Positions 21,847 through 39,101 of a DNA stretch of 39,655 nt are shown piece after piece. A program made the position numbers and the translations under genes. Location: contig JAYMTF010000330.1 of assembly GCA_036897485.1 (NCBI GenBank), positions 1 to 39,655 on the forward strand, given 5' to 3'. The notes beneath the pieces are model-generated. The model searched no databases. It was not told the origin of the DNA and worked only from the letters and a program-made list of their open reading frames with translations. The DNA comes from Pelargonium nanum (Eukaryota; Streptophyta; Magnoliopsida; Geraniales; Geraniaceae). Each line of letters opens with the position of its first letter. Position 1 is the first letter of the stretch.

Positions 21847-23187
21847 ATGGGAAGAGGAGATCATCAAGATGATCACGAGTACCAGAAAAAACAGGCACAC
21901 CACCATAACCAGACTCACAACAAGTTCAAGATCAAGATGCTCTTGCTCGTCGTCTTCTCCAACCTCCTCACCATCTACCTCTTCACCACCGGCCCTTTCG
22001 CTTCCTTCAAACCGCTCAGCCTCTCTCACAACATCGATCTAGAACAAAATCTCACGTGCCACGGCTTGCAAGACGAGCTCAACTCCACCCGAGCTCAGCT
22101 CAGCTCCACCACCTCGCTCCTCGAGAAGCTTCTCGCCGAGCTCACAACAAACCAGCTCTCCAAGATCATGTCGGCAGTAAATGTTGTTGATTCAGAGGAT
22201 GTGGTGAGCAATGTCGTGGCGAGAATGGAGGACGAGGAGCTGAAGCTCGCCGTAGGCCCGCACAAGCTCCCTCTGGGGTACACTCCCAGGTCGGGATCCG
22301 ACGAGGTGTACCCCTCTGTCGGGGGAGGTTGTTTAAGGTACCAAGAGGACTTGTCCAAGTACATGTCGTACCAGGTGGGAGGAGAGTGTCCCATGGACGA
22401 TGTCTTCGCGCAGAAGCTGATTCTCAAGGGCGGCGAGCCTCTCCCCCGCCGGAGATGCCACCCGAAAGCCCCGGTCGGGTACAAGGAGCCGACCAAGTTC
22501 CCGGAGAGCCTGTGGACAACCCCTCCGGACACCAGCATTGTCTGGGACGCATACACTTGCAAAAGCTACCAATGCCTCATTGACCGCAAGAAAATCCCGG
22601 GATTCTATGATTGCAAAGACTGCTTCGACCTTCAGGGAAGGGAAAAAAGCCGGTGGCTCGTGGACAACGGAGCTCTCCTCTATGGCATCGATCAAGTCCT
22701 CGCCACGAAACCCGAAGGGACTATTCGGATTGGCATGGACATAGGAGGAGGATCGGGCACATTCGCTGCTAGGATGCGTGAGCGCAACATTACAATTATA
22801 ACGAGCTCTATGAACCTTGACGGCCCCTTTAACAACTTCATTGCCTCGAGAGGGCTCATTTCCATTCACGTCAGTGTGTCCCAGAGGCTTCCGTTTTTTG
22901 ATAATACTCTGGATATTGTGCATTCTATGCATGTGCTGAGTAATTGGATACCGGATGCGATGCTCGAGTTTACACTATATGATATTTACAGGGTATTGAG
23001 GCCTGGAGGGCTGTTTTGGGTGGATCATTTCTTTTGTTTTGGAGCTCAGCTGAATCAGACTTATGTTCCGATGTTTAGTCGGATTGGATTCAACCGGTTG
23101 AGGTGGAACGAGGGAATGAAGCTTGATCGGGGTGCGCAGATGAACGAGTGGTACTTCTCGGCTCTCCTGGAAAAACCAATGACCTGA
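21847..23187 (+). CDS. Membrane-anchored SAM-dependent methyltransferase, At1g29790/At5g40830 type
   Basis: Intronless gene of 446 residues from the ATG at 21847 (MGRGDHQDDH), chosen because this start gives the family's short His-rich cytosolic tail followed by one membrane segment (residues 31-48, MLLLVVFSNLLTIYLF). Topology is thus type II, typical of Golgi-resident plant methyltransferases. Then come a Ser/Thr/Leu-rich stem, KLPLGYTPRSGSDEVYPSVG, CPMDDVFAQKLILKGGEPLP and RRRCHPK. The AdoMet motif I is DIGGGSGTFAARM (from residue 298). Later DNTLDIVHSMHVLSNWIP and IYRVLRPGGLFWVDHFFC give motifs II/III of a class I fold. The substrate is unknown. Coding sequence is clearly GC-richer than its surroundings. 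The frame is open upstream for another 100 codons, so a longer protein cannot be excluded. Confidence 0.92.
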   Translation: MGRGDHQDDHEYQKKQAHHHNQTHNKFKIKMLLLVVFSNLLTIYLFTTGPFASFKPLSLSHNIDLEQNLTCHGLQDELNSTRAQLSSTTSLLEKLLAELTTNQLSKIMSAVNVVDSEDVVSNVVARMEDEELKLAVGPHKLPLGYTPRSGSDEVYPSVGGGCLRYQEDLSKYMSYQVGGECPMDDVFAQKLILKGGEPLPRRRCHPKAPVGYKEPTKFPESLWTTPPDTSIVWDAYTCKSYQCLIDRKKIPGFYDCKDCFDLQGREKSRWLVDNGALLYGIDQVLATKPEGTIRIGMDIGGGSGTFAARMRERNITIITSSMNLDGPFNNFIASRGLISIHVSVSQRLPFFDNTLDIVHSMHVLSNWIPDAMLEFTLYDIYRVLRPGGLFWVDHFFCFGAQLNQTYVPMFSRIGFNRLRWNEGMKLDRGAQMNEWYFSALLEKPMT

Positions 23188-23323
23188 GGATCATGATGAA
23201 GTGCATTAGTAGCTACTTAAGTCATATATAGATGCATATCAGTCTTTTTTTCTTGATTCTTGAATATTGTTTTACTTTCTTGTTCTAAATTTCTAGTACA
23301 AATATGCTACGTTGAATAACGAG

Positions 23324-23525
23324 ATTAGAGATGACAATTCGTGTTGGCGCGTCGTGTTCCTGTCTTGCTAGAGGTTAGATGTATGTTACGTCGACAAACA
23401 CAAACCCAACACGTTTAACATTCATGTTCAAATTATTGAACACAGACACAATAAGTTTAACATTAATTGTGCGTGTCGTGAATGTTTCATAGGTTTAATA
23501 CATACAAACACGTCACGATTATAAA
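23324..23525. mobile_element. MITE, GGCAATTCGTGT family, partial
   Basis: Begins at TAGAGATGACAATTCGTGTT with the family terminus and TA dinucleotide, then has CGCGTCGTGTTCCTGTC, AACCCAACACGTTTAAC and CACGTCACGATTATAAA. The right terminal repeat is not recognisable. It lies downstream of the methyltransferase. Confidence 0.55.
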
Positions 23526-23817
23526 TATTCTCAGTCCAAATATTGTTAAATGTGATACAATTCAGTATTCATAGCAATCAAGAACTGATGAAGATATTCA
23601 AAACATGAATAATGTCTCAGAAAAATATTATCAGTAGACTATTTCAAGAAAAGTTGTAAAATGATCACAAAAATATTACAATGTTCCATTGTACTGTTCT
23701 TGCTATCTTTACAGTCCACCAAACTAAAAAACAATCCCTATACAAAATCAATCATGTCATACAAACTTTGAAAGAATTCAAAACAAATTCATCATTCGAC
23801 TTTCGTTCTAGAGATTA

Positions 23818-23982
23818 AGGTAGCGTTTGGATTAAATGTTCTGGAACGAGAACAAGAACTAAGAATGAGAATCTGATTCTCATTCCAAAGTCATAACACA
23901 AACACGAAGAATGAGAATCTCGTTTCCATTCCTAATCCATAATTCTCATTCCCGAACAAAAATTCTAATCCAAACGCTACCT
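23818..23982. mobile_element. MITE with 16-base inverted ends, GGTAGCGTTTGGATTA family
   Basis: The clearest copy: GGTAGCGTTTGGATTA at 23819-23834 and TAATCCAAACGCTACC at 23966-23981 are exact reverse complements. The interior is rich in GAATGAGAATC and its complement, so the whole 164 bases is roughly foldable. It ends 12 bases before the receptor-kinase stop codon (minus strand), so it must lie in that gene's 3' untranslated region or terminator. Target-site duplication is unclear. Confidence 0.8.
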
Positions 23983-23993
23983 CAGTTACGTTG

Positions 23994-30360
<6,367 letters not shown>

Positions 30361-33335
30361 TGTTGTACTCATGAACACAGAAACAAAGAAGCATAGACAC
30401 CTTGGAAGGGGAAAAAGAGAGAGCTTTAATGGAGTTTAATTGGATCAAACAAGAAAGAGGGAGTGAATTTTGAACAATTCGAAGGGGTTTAAGTTTTAGA
30501 AGACAAGAACAAGAACGAGGTCAATGGACAGATATATACGTATATCCTTTGTTTTTTTAAAAGTATTTATTGTACACAAACAATGCAAAATTTGCATTTG
30601 CAAATCACAGATAGGATATATTGGTGAAATGGATTTAATTGACATAAACTATGAGGAGAGAAGAAGAAAATAAAGCATTTAATAAGCTGACAGACTGTTT
30701 GGTGGGTGAGGTTTATTATTAATAATATTGTGAGCATTCATGGTGAAGATGAAAACAAAGAAAATTTTTGGGTTTGTAAAAAAAAAAAAACTATACCGTT
30801 AATTTCTTTTAAAATGGTCATTATATGAATTGTTTTGGTTGAAAGAGCTTTTACATATTTCAAAAACTTTTTTTTTTTCCTTTTCCAATTGATAAATTAA
30901 AAACAAAAATAGTCAATGTCATGTTTATCTCAGCAATTTACACCATTTCAACCCAAGAATCATTTTAAATCTCTCTTTAAAAATTGCATGAAATTAACAA
31001 ACAAAAACAACTCAAATTGAATATCAAAACACAAAATTATGATTTTTTTCTCTATTTCTTAAAAATATATTTGTATTGCATTAATTTGAAAATTTGAAAT
31101 TATGTTAAAGGCAAAAGAGTCATTTCACAAGCCTATAATTGTTTGCACCACACTTTTTGGAGTGTAGACATGGAGAAAAAAATAAAGTAGATTAAGAGTT
31201 GCATGAAAATACAGGTCACGGGCTTAAATAAACCGAATATAAAAAATCACATGTCTTACCAAGTAGCGGATGTTTACGAAAAAGACCCTATAAGAGCACA
31301 TGTTTTTTAACCTAAATTGTTAATATTGAACCCAAAATTGAAAATAAGAGTGAAACTGCTAAACAAGTAGCAGGTGGAAAATGGAAAATAGAAAGAGAGA
31401 CTTTGTCATAGGGATCAGATGAGTCTGTATAGAAAACAATACAACACAATACAATAAAGTCAGTCTAAAAAGTCCTTTTCTAAGAAGCATTCAAATGAGT
31501 AGCAACAAGTTACATATATTTAATTGTTGTTGGAGACAGAGAAGCAAGCAGGCTCACACAACCTACCATATTGAAACAGACAAATCAAATCAACAAAATT
31601 GAGAAAATTAATAATTACTACTTAGTAAAACCCATAAATTAGTATCATCAATTCACAGGTCATTACAGCTTTTGATTCATTCAACAGCCTTGGTAGAGAT
31701 GGAGCCATTTGAATCCGGATCCGAACGTGGATATCCGAGAAGATACCTACATTTTTGCACGTTAGAATAGTATAAAATAGATCTAATTCATTTTCGGGTT
31801 AAACTGAATTGAACTTGTCGTGAGAAATTGCAGGTTAGACAAGTTGCTCTCAATCCACGTTTTTTCTATATAAAATTCAGAATTTTAACCGACCTACAAC
31901 TTGTAATGTGTAATTTGCACGAACCTGTTTTCTTGGTTTTGGATTAGGCCTCTTCAACCCGACTCAAAACACAAAATTGTCAACTTTAAGTAGATTTGAC
32001 AATTTGATGTTGAAGCCAATTATTTTGGGTATGGATTATTGCAGATTTGGGTCCAAATTGGGATCTCTAGGTTGGGTATAGGTTTTGGCTCCATTTCTTT
32101 GCCAATCATCATCATTCTCATTGGTTGTCATCTTTAATATTGACAAGTGCCAACTTGCAAGTTGGAGATAAAAAATCCCCAAAAACCCAACCGGATGTCC
32201 ACTAATGATCCATCACCCAATCAAAATTGGCAGCCTCCCAATTCTTTTATATGTTGGATTCAGATTCCATATTCTAAGGAGAAAAAGGTCAAATCACATT
32301 ATATTTATGCTCACAACATTGGTTCACAACCATCAATCTTGACCAATTGACCATTGACATGAGCAATCAAAGTGTGCCACAGTTGTGCTTGTGCCACCTT
32401 TTGACTTTTAATTATACTGTATATAAAAAAACTCTTTACCTAATGCCCTATGTAATGAAGCATTCATTGTTCAATCATCAACTAATTAACCAAGGTTTTA
32501 GTTACATATATATATATATTATATTATATCGGCTTTCAAGAATTGCAGCGAAGTTAACACTTGGTAGATAAAGATTTATTGTTCTTGTTGTCCTAATTTC
32601 CGACTCAAATAAAAATTAATTTTCGTTTTGATATTTCATCTTTTGAGATTCTCTCTAAAATTCATACTCGGTTTGATTTTAACGATTTTAATCCCAACTC
32701 AAGGTTGTATCTTGATGTGACAATATAAAAGCAGAGTCCAATAATTAACTAAAAATATCGACAATTTTTAGAAGACTATATCTTTAATGTTATGTAAATG
32801 AGACTTGATTATTTTATAATCTCATTTTTCAAGCTTTTGTATACACTCCAAATAAGCAAATGGAAAGTCAATGAAACACAACTTACCGGAGACCTATCTT
32901 GAATTCAGCACAAGTTCTCCAAAATTTAACATGCGTTGATATTATGGGAACTTCTTCAAATAACCAAATGACCTAAGATTGACCTCATAAGTAGTACCAT
33001 GTTATTGCCCCATTAATTGTAACATATATATATATGCTTACATGAATTGGGGGCTTTGTAAGACTGCAATATTGATATACCTTCCAACTTTATTAGAGTT
33101 TGACATTTTAGTATTTTAGACCCAAATTTGTGACACCCATAAGGATAGAATGAAACAAATTTCATTATTTTGGGGGTCAAGTCATATATGTTGGGGTGTC
33201 CCATTAGATGATCAATCTACTAATAAACACTATGCATAATCTCATGCTAAACTGACATGTGTTATTGATTTTTCTCACCCAAAAATCAGAGTGAGTGTTT
33301 AAGTATAAATATTAGGAAGATGATTGTTGCATGTA

Positions 33336-33362
33336 CCTACATGTATGTATATTACATGTAGG
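33336..33362. repeat. Perfect 10-base inverted repeat
   Basis: CCTACATGTA (33336-33345) and TACATGTAGG (33353-33362) are exact reverse complements with a 7-base spacer. The surrounding sequence repeats ACATGTA words. Confidence 0.75.
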
Positions 33363-33479
33363 CTGACATGACGCATTTTCAACCACTGAATCTTTCATTA
33401 TCTTTTCAAAACTTGTCTGGATCTCGCCTCATCCCTTTCAATGCAGGGGGCATGTGTGGTTGTAATTGCACCACGTCAG

Positions 33480-33538
33480 GTTACATGCGATATACATGAA
33501 TGTAGTTACATGCGATATACATGAATGTAGTTACATGC
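33480..33538. repeat. 25-base direct tandem repeat, 2.4 copies
   Basis: Units at 33480-33504 and 33505-33529 are identical (GTTACATGCGATATACATGA plus ATGTA), followed by a partial GTTACATGC. Identity suggests a recent duplication or slippage event. A CCACGTCAGG element lies directly to the left. Confidence 0.85.
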
Positions 33539-33685
33539 ACTAATCATTTTCGTAAATATTAGATTGAGTCTTTCAACTATCATATCAAACTTTTAGCTCA
33601 TTTAGTCATCTATGTTACATACTTACAAATGAACCACAAGTGTCATCACTTAAGATGTAATACTATTATGAATTATTTTATTTGA

Positions 33686-33724
33686 AGCCCAATTATAATG
33701 AAATGGGCCAGAGAGCCCAGCCCA
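33686..33724. promoter_or_regulatory. Cluster of four site II (TGGGCY) elements upstream of GSTZ
   Basis: AGCCCA at 33686, TGGGCC at 33704, AGCCCA at 33714 and AGCCCA at 33719 lie within 40 bases, 270-310 bases before the GSTZ ATG. Site II elements bind TCP factors and are common in plant housekeeping promoters. A CT-rich run follows in the leader at about 33951-33963. Confidence 0.5.
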
Positions 33725-33996
33725 TAACTGGAATACATTTCCAAATTCCAAGTCCACCACACCAGAGAGAGACTCACACATATCATATCTGCTCTGCTCA
33801 GCTAAGAAAGCCGGCCGGAGACGTCACCGCACTACTCGTGACGTGAGTCGTGAGCAGTGATTTATATATGAATTTGCTATTTTTCTCTCCACCCTCAGTT
33901 CAGTTTCATATTCAATCGATCACACTTAACTTCTAGAATTTTCATTTTTTCTCTCTCTCTCTTTGGTCTCTGATCGTTCCATCGGAGCTCGTAGCT

Positions 33997-36900
33997 ATGG
34001 TGCGTTCCGCTACTGCTGATTGATTTCCTGAATTTGTTTGTATCTTTAACCTACTTTACTGTTTAACTAGTTTGATTCATGATTCATCACTTCTTTTTGC
34101 CGTAGAATTTTATTGATTGTTGATTTTGTGATTGCCTGATTTCGAATACTGATAGGCAAGTAGTGTTGGTGAAGCTGATGGAGGTGCTTATAATAAGATG
34201 AAGCTAAATTGATTTTGCTGATTTTGATTGTTTCTTTATCCTAATTAATTGATTAACTAGTTTGATTCATGATTCATCACTTGTTTTTGCTGTATGAATT
34301 TTACTGTTTGTTGATTTAGCGACTCACTGATTTCGGATTCTGATAGGCAAGTACTAGAGTTGGTGAAGCTTGTGGAGGAGGTAATTAGATGCTGAAGCTA
34401 AATTTGATTGTTTCTTCAACCTAATTAATCGATTAACTAGTTTCATTCAGGATTCATAGCTTGTTTTTGCTGTGAAATTTTACTGTTTGTTGATTTTGTA
34501 ATTGACTGATTTTGAATACTAATAGGCAAGTAGTGTTGGTGAAGCTGGTGGAGGAGCTAATTTGCTTGTTTCTTTATCCTAATTAGTTGATTAACTAGTT
34601 CAAATGATGATTCATTGCTTGTTTTTGTTGAATGAATTATACTGTTTGTTGATTTTGTGATTGACTGATTTCGAGCACTGATAGGCAAGTAGTGTTGGTG
34701 AAGCTGAAGCTAAATTTGATTTTGTGGAGTTTGATGGTTTCTCTAACCTAATTAATTGATTAACCAATTTGATTCATGATTCATCGCTTGTTTTTGCTGT
34801 TTGTTAATTTTCTGACTGGCTGATTTGTGATTTCTAATACTAACAGGCAAGTGGTGGTGAAGCTGATAATAAGCTGAAACTGTATTCCTACTTTAGGAGC
34901 TCTTGTTCCTGTCGTGTACGGATTGCTCTCAACTTGAAAGGTTCACTTTCTTTGCATTTTACCTATTTTGAATCATCCATGCATGCATAACTTCAGATAA
35001 TCAGAAAGTTGTTTTATATGTATAGGTTTGGAGTATGAATACAAAGCAGTTAACTTGTTGGAGGGAGAGCAACACAGTCCAGGTGAGTAAGATGTTGACT
35101 TCACTTTCTTTTTTCTTTTTCTTATCTAGTGCTCTTGTTTGACTATTTGGGTAAAAGTTTGAGTTTCTCCATGTATAGCATGTGATTGGTTCTACTATAA
35201 CTTATCTTAAGATATGATCGATCATATGTGTATACTCGCCAAAAGAGAGATTGTTATTATAGGACAATTTTTTTTAGTAAGTAGAAGGGAGTACTAGTTT
35301 GTATTACTCCCTCGGTCCCAATGTACACTCCCCCCCCCCCCCCCCCCCCCTCCTTTTCCTTCTTTTTTTAAATTAAGGATCAGTTAGTTAGATTTGGACT
35401 TTCTCTTATATAACCATATGTGTTGTGACAAACTTAAAGGCTTCTAACTAACGTACTTAGTGGTGATTCTTTATTAACTAACCAACCAAAAAGGAAAGTG
35501 GAAACTGATTTTGGGAGGGTGAGAGTATTTTTTTATTCAGCATTAGAGTCATTCTGTGATGGCGGTTGAAAACTGGTTTCCTTTTCATGTAAATGATGCT
35601 ATAGCTGCTGGCTCCTTGCAATATTTTCTACCAGCATTGGTCTATCTGATGGAGTTAATGTTTTGCCTTTCAATTTCTCATTGTATTGGATTCTTTTGGT
35701 TTTGCTTTTGTTATCAAACATTAGGAGGAGGAGTCTCTTTTCATTTTTTTTAATATCACTAGGAGTTCTTTTAATTGCTCTTTTCTTCAATTTATTTTCA
35801 TATTTGTTTCCTGATGAGCAGAATTCAGAAAGCTCAATCCCATTGGTTATGTACCTGTGCTGGTAGATGGGGATGTCACACTTGCAGACTCTTTTGCCAT
35901 TATAATGGTGATTCATTTGCTGATACTTCCTCTCTGGCCTGTATTCGTATTTCATATTGGATTTTAATTTTTTTTAAATGGTTTTGTGTGATTTAAAATG
36001 TGCAGTATCTGGAAGAGAAGTATCCCCAGCATCCATTATTGCCTTCTGACCTTCATAACAGAGCCCTCAATTACCAGGTAAAATTCCATTTGTTTTACTG
36101 CTGATCCAAATATTGCCAATATCCAAGTCCTGTTTCCATCTAACTGGTTGATCCACACCGGCTTTCAAAAACAGGACTTGAGTTTGAAAGTTTTTAGGGG
36201 TAAAGTATTGATGTGCAGTTTGGAAGTGAAAGGATTTTGCATGAAGTGGTATCTTTCACCCTCAAACTGATACTCTTGTGCTTGTCTGCTTGACAGCCTT
36301 AAACTAAAAGGTTAATGGTAGGTTAACATGAAAGAAGTGATAAGAAAATATTTAAGGTATGAAAATCAACGAGTTAACAGAAGAGATAGCATTAGATTGG
36401 ATGGAGCAGAGGAGGAGAATTCAAGTAGAATATTTAACGGAGTTTTGCTAAAGGATTCATGTAGATGATCTCAACATCTTTTGGGAAATGGCTTGGTCGT
36501 TGTATAGCATAGTTAATCTCTCTCTGCTTCTATGCTCCCCTTTCTTGCACAGTTACACCTATTTGTTGTGTCTTTGAATGCATGTTTTGGATCTAATCTA
36601 ACAATTCTTAACTGTCTTCAACTACCTAATTTTAGGCTGCAAATATTGTTTCTTCAAGCATACAGCCACTACAGAATATAGGTGTACTCGTAAGTATATG
36701 ATTGATGTTGGTGCCTTTTTATATTTCCTTCATGGCTTAAATGGAGCTGATGGCATTGTCAAATCATAATATGTTAGTTTTGCTGCGTGTCCTTTTAACA
36801 GAAGTATATTAAGGAAAAAGTCGGTGCTGACGAGCCTCTAAATTGGGCTAGACATCACATTGGAAAGGGCTTTGAAGGTAAGCGTTATCTCTGTCTCCCC

Positions 36901-38222
36901 AAACAATTCACATCTCCAAATCCTTAGAAAAGGAAAGATTAAAAATAAAAAAGAAATAAATTGAGAATGCGTAAAATGATATCATTTATAAATTAGATAG
37001 AAGCTAATCGAATATAGAATTTACCCATGTCCATTTGAGCTGTGAATTTGCAACAATTAAACACATATCCATGCGTTTTGGGTTTCTTTCCCATATTCTC
37101 AGATACATGTTTATAATTGTCTATTGCTCCTGAACAAAATTTCACAGACGAGTTCTTTTTAATTCTTACTTTTAAAACTGATTTGTGTTTCAGCACTTGA
37201 GAAGTTGTTGAAAGACCATGCTGGAGATTATGCAATAGGAGACGAGCCTTGCATGGTTTGTATACTATGCTTTTCCTTGCTGATTTTGTAAGAAAAGTAC
37301 ATTGTCCTTAAATATGCCACCAAACCCTTCAATTATTCAGATGTTGCTCTATTCTCTGTTCTAAAACCAACTCAAGAAGCGACTAGTTTTACCTTTTTTT
37401 GCTCTATATTCTATGCTGTTGGTTTGCAATTCTTGTACAGGATGGTTACCAACTCAGCCCTATAGACTAGTTTCTTATATGAGAAAATGATGTCATTCAA
37501 GCATTCACCTTAACTTAGGTTCTTTTTTTCCTCGTCTTTATTGAAGACTACTTTCTGATATATAATGTAAGTTCTTACTCCAATTGTGCAGGCAGATTGT
37601 TTTCTAGCACCACAAATCCATGCAGCGATTAAAAGGTTCAGTCTCGACATGGTAGGTGTTATATAGTCATGAATCATTTACATGCATATGCAATTTGAGC
37701 ATCAGGTTTATACTATTGGTATCAGTAGTGCTTAACAAAATCCCAAACTATATACGTACTAAATAAAACAGACATAAAGAAGAGAAAATAAGAAAATTGA
37801 GGGTTAGGTTATTGGTTCCTTATCATTTTTTTTTAAATCATGATTATTTTTGCAACACTGTCCTTGGTATGTTTTGTACATTTTAAAATGATTTTGATTA
37901 ATAGTTATTTTATAACGATAAATGTGGTCTTACCTCAACCTTAAGTTAAATAGTCTTGAAAGTTTTTTATCTTCTTATAAGTAAATACTAACAGTGTGTC
38001 GATTGTATGTCTTCACGTAACTTCTACTCCCGGTTCTTTGAATTTTAAGTTCTAAATTCTCTATTTGGATCTGCTGATTAGTTATTCTTCTGTAAATTGT
38101 AATTGCTTGTGCAGACTCCGTTCCCGACTTTATCCAAGTTGAATGAGACATACTCTCAGCTTCCAGCATTTGTTGATGCTATGCCAGAAAGGCAGCCGGA
38201 TAATCCTTCCTTCGTGCACTAG
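33997..38222 (+). CDS. GSTZ1: Zeta-class glutathione S-transferase (maleylacetoacetate isomerase)
   Basis: Catalyses glutathione-dependent isomerisation of maleylacetoacetate in tyrosine breakdown. Exons: 33997-33999 (ATG only), 34847-34940, 35026-35082, 35822-35907, 36006-36077, 36636-36689, 36802-36877, 37194-37255, 37592-37651, 38115-38222. Phases agree and give 223 residues, the family's usual length. Seen: [19 protein letters not shown] with the zeta-class SSCSCR active-site motif at 19-24, [35 protein letters not shown], then the helical C-domain with [34 protein letters not shown] and [17 protein letters not shown]. The ATG-only first exon is inferred: ATG is followed at once by GTGCGT, and the next in-frame coding starts at the acceptor at 34846, giving [10 protein letters not shown]. 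Four other near-identical acceptors precede it. Intron 3 carries a Stowaway MITE. Confidence 0.94.
34060..34870 (+). repeat. Five tandem copies of GSTZ intron 1 acceptor plus exon 2 start
   Basis: Units of about 160-190 bases each end in a (G/A)ATAG or AACAG acceptor followed by GCAAGT and GGTGAAGCT. Exon-like starts are at 34156, 34347, 34526, 34685 and 34847. Each is preceded by TTGATTCATGATTCAT, TTGTTTTTGCTG, TACTGTTTGTTGATTTTG and TGACTGATTTCGAATACTG-like sequence. Only the fifth copy runs on into [11 protein letters not shown]. In copy 1 the frame from GCAAGT stops after about 18 codons (TGA). Copy 2 has a possible donor GGAG|GTAATT. Confidence 0.9.
35305..35527. mobile_element. Stowaway MITE in GSTZ intron 3, with a 21-base poly-C tract
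   Basis: Left end TACTCCCTCGGTCCCAATGT and right end CCAAAATC..., read as TTTTGGGAGGGTGAGAGTA, are inverted repeats of the Stowaway type with TA at both edges. A run of 21 C (35330-35350) interrupts the element 25 bases in. No coding capacity. Confidence 0.8.
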
Positions 38223-38444
38223 ACGGTGTTATACATTGAGGAGGTATGTGATCAATAATAGTATTGTTGAAACTAATAGTGATTTTAATGAGTGATCATT
38301 TTCTCTATAAATTGTCACAAATTGAGTGTCCACTTTTTATTTTTTGTTAGTTAGTTATGCATGAATTAACAAAAGTGTAAGTTAAAGAGAACCTTTTGAG
38401 GTTCTTACACAACAATAGCACATGGAAAAACCTAACTATAACTC

Positions 38445-38469
38445 ATCATTTTGGGACGGAGGAAGTGTT
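38445..38469. mobile_element. Stowaway MITE terminus fragment
   Basis: ATTTTGGGACGGAGGAAGTG matches one Stowaway end almost exactly (compare 52-72). No matching left terminus was found in the preceding 250 bases, so this is a truncated or diverged copy. Confidence 0.55.
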
Positions 38470-38621
38470 AGTTCATTTCCTATAACATGTACTCATCGTC
38501 AATTTACGCACACACGTGCGTGGGTACGAGTGGATCTTAATGATGTATTGTATTTTCATTGGTTTGGCTTGAAAACTCGACCTAGATTCTTTATTAACAT
38601 GCACGTAAGATTGTGTGTGTA

Positions 38622-39101
38622 TAGGGGTGCAATTCGTGTTCCTGCCGTGTTGAAAGTTTAGTATTTTGTTAAATGGTCAATCCGAATCCAACCCAATTAT
38701 TAAACGTTTAAAAAATACGACCCATTTATGAGCGAGTAGACTCGTCATGGCACGTGCGACTGGTTTAAATAGTTGGGTTCAAAATTACACGACCCGATCC
38801 ACTTGTTTGAAACAAGTTGAGATTGACATGCCATGACCCTCGATATATTTGACCCACTTAATTTATATGGGTCAATTATAACAAGATGATGTTTAAGGAA
38901 ATATATTTTTATCTTTAAATAGGCGGGTAAAAAACGGGTTACACGACCTGTTTAAACAAGTTAGGTGGTAAATGGGTTCGACCCGTATACGACCCTATTA
39001 TTAAACGGGTGTAGTTAGTTAACACGAATCTAATTAAGTTGAACCCAAACCTAGTTAAACTCGTGTCGTGTCTTGGGTAATGACCCAAATTACCATCCCT
39101 A
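38622..39101. mobile_element. Longest MITE of the GGCAATTCGTGT family
   Basis: Left end TAGGGGTGCAATTCGTGTT and right end AAATTACCATCCCTA form imperfect inverted repeats with TA at each edge. Outside both edges is a TGTGTG run, consistent with insertion into a TG microsatellite. At 480 bases it is the longest copy. It is rich in ACGACCC/GGGTCGT-like words and has no coding capacity. Confidence 0.7.

Larger units (their letters stand above)
30373..33685. other. Divergent spacer between receptor kinase and GSTZ
   Basis: About 3.3 kb of AT-rich DNA with no supported gene. It must hold the receptor-kinase promoter (left) and the distal GSTZ promoter (right). Notable sites are listed separately at 33336 and 33480. 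Short open frames at 32147-32571 and 33013-33204 show no domain. An AT dinucleotide run is near 32505-32528. Confidence 0.5.

Noticed and set aside
22095-22932. Minus-strand open frames of 155 and 199 residues
   Set aside because: Antisense to the GC-rich methyltransferase coding sequence; the plus-strand product has the AdoMet motif and family motifs throughout.
35599-35955. 118-residue minus-strand frame
   Set aside because: Overlaps GSTZ exon 4 and its flanking introns in antisense; Lys-rich low-complexity product with no domain.
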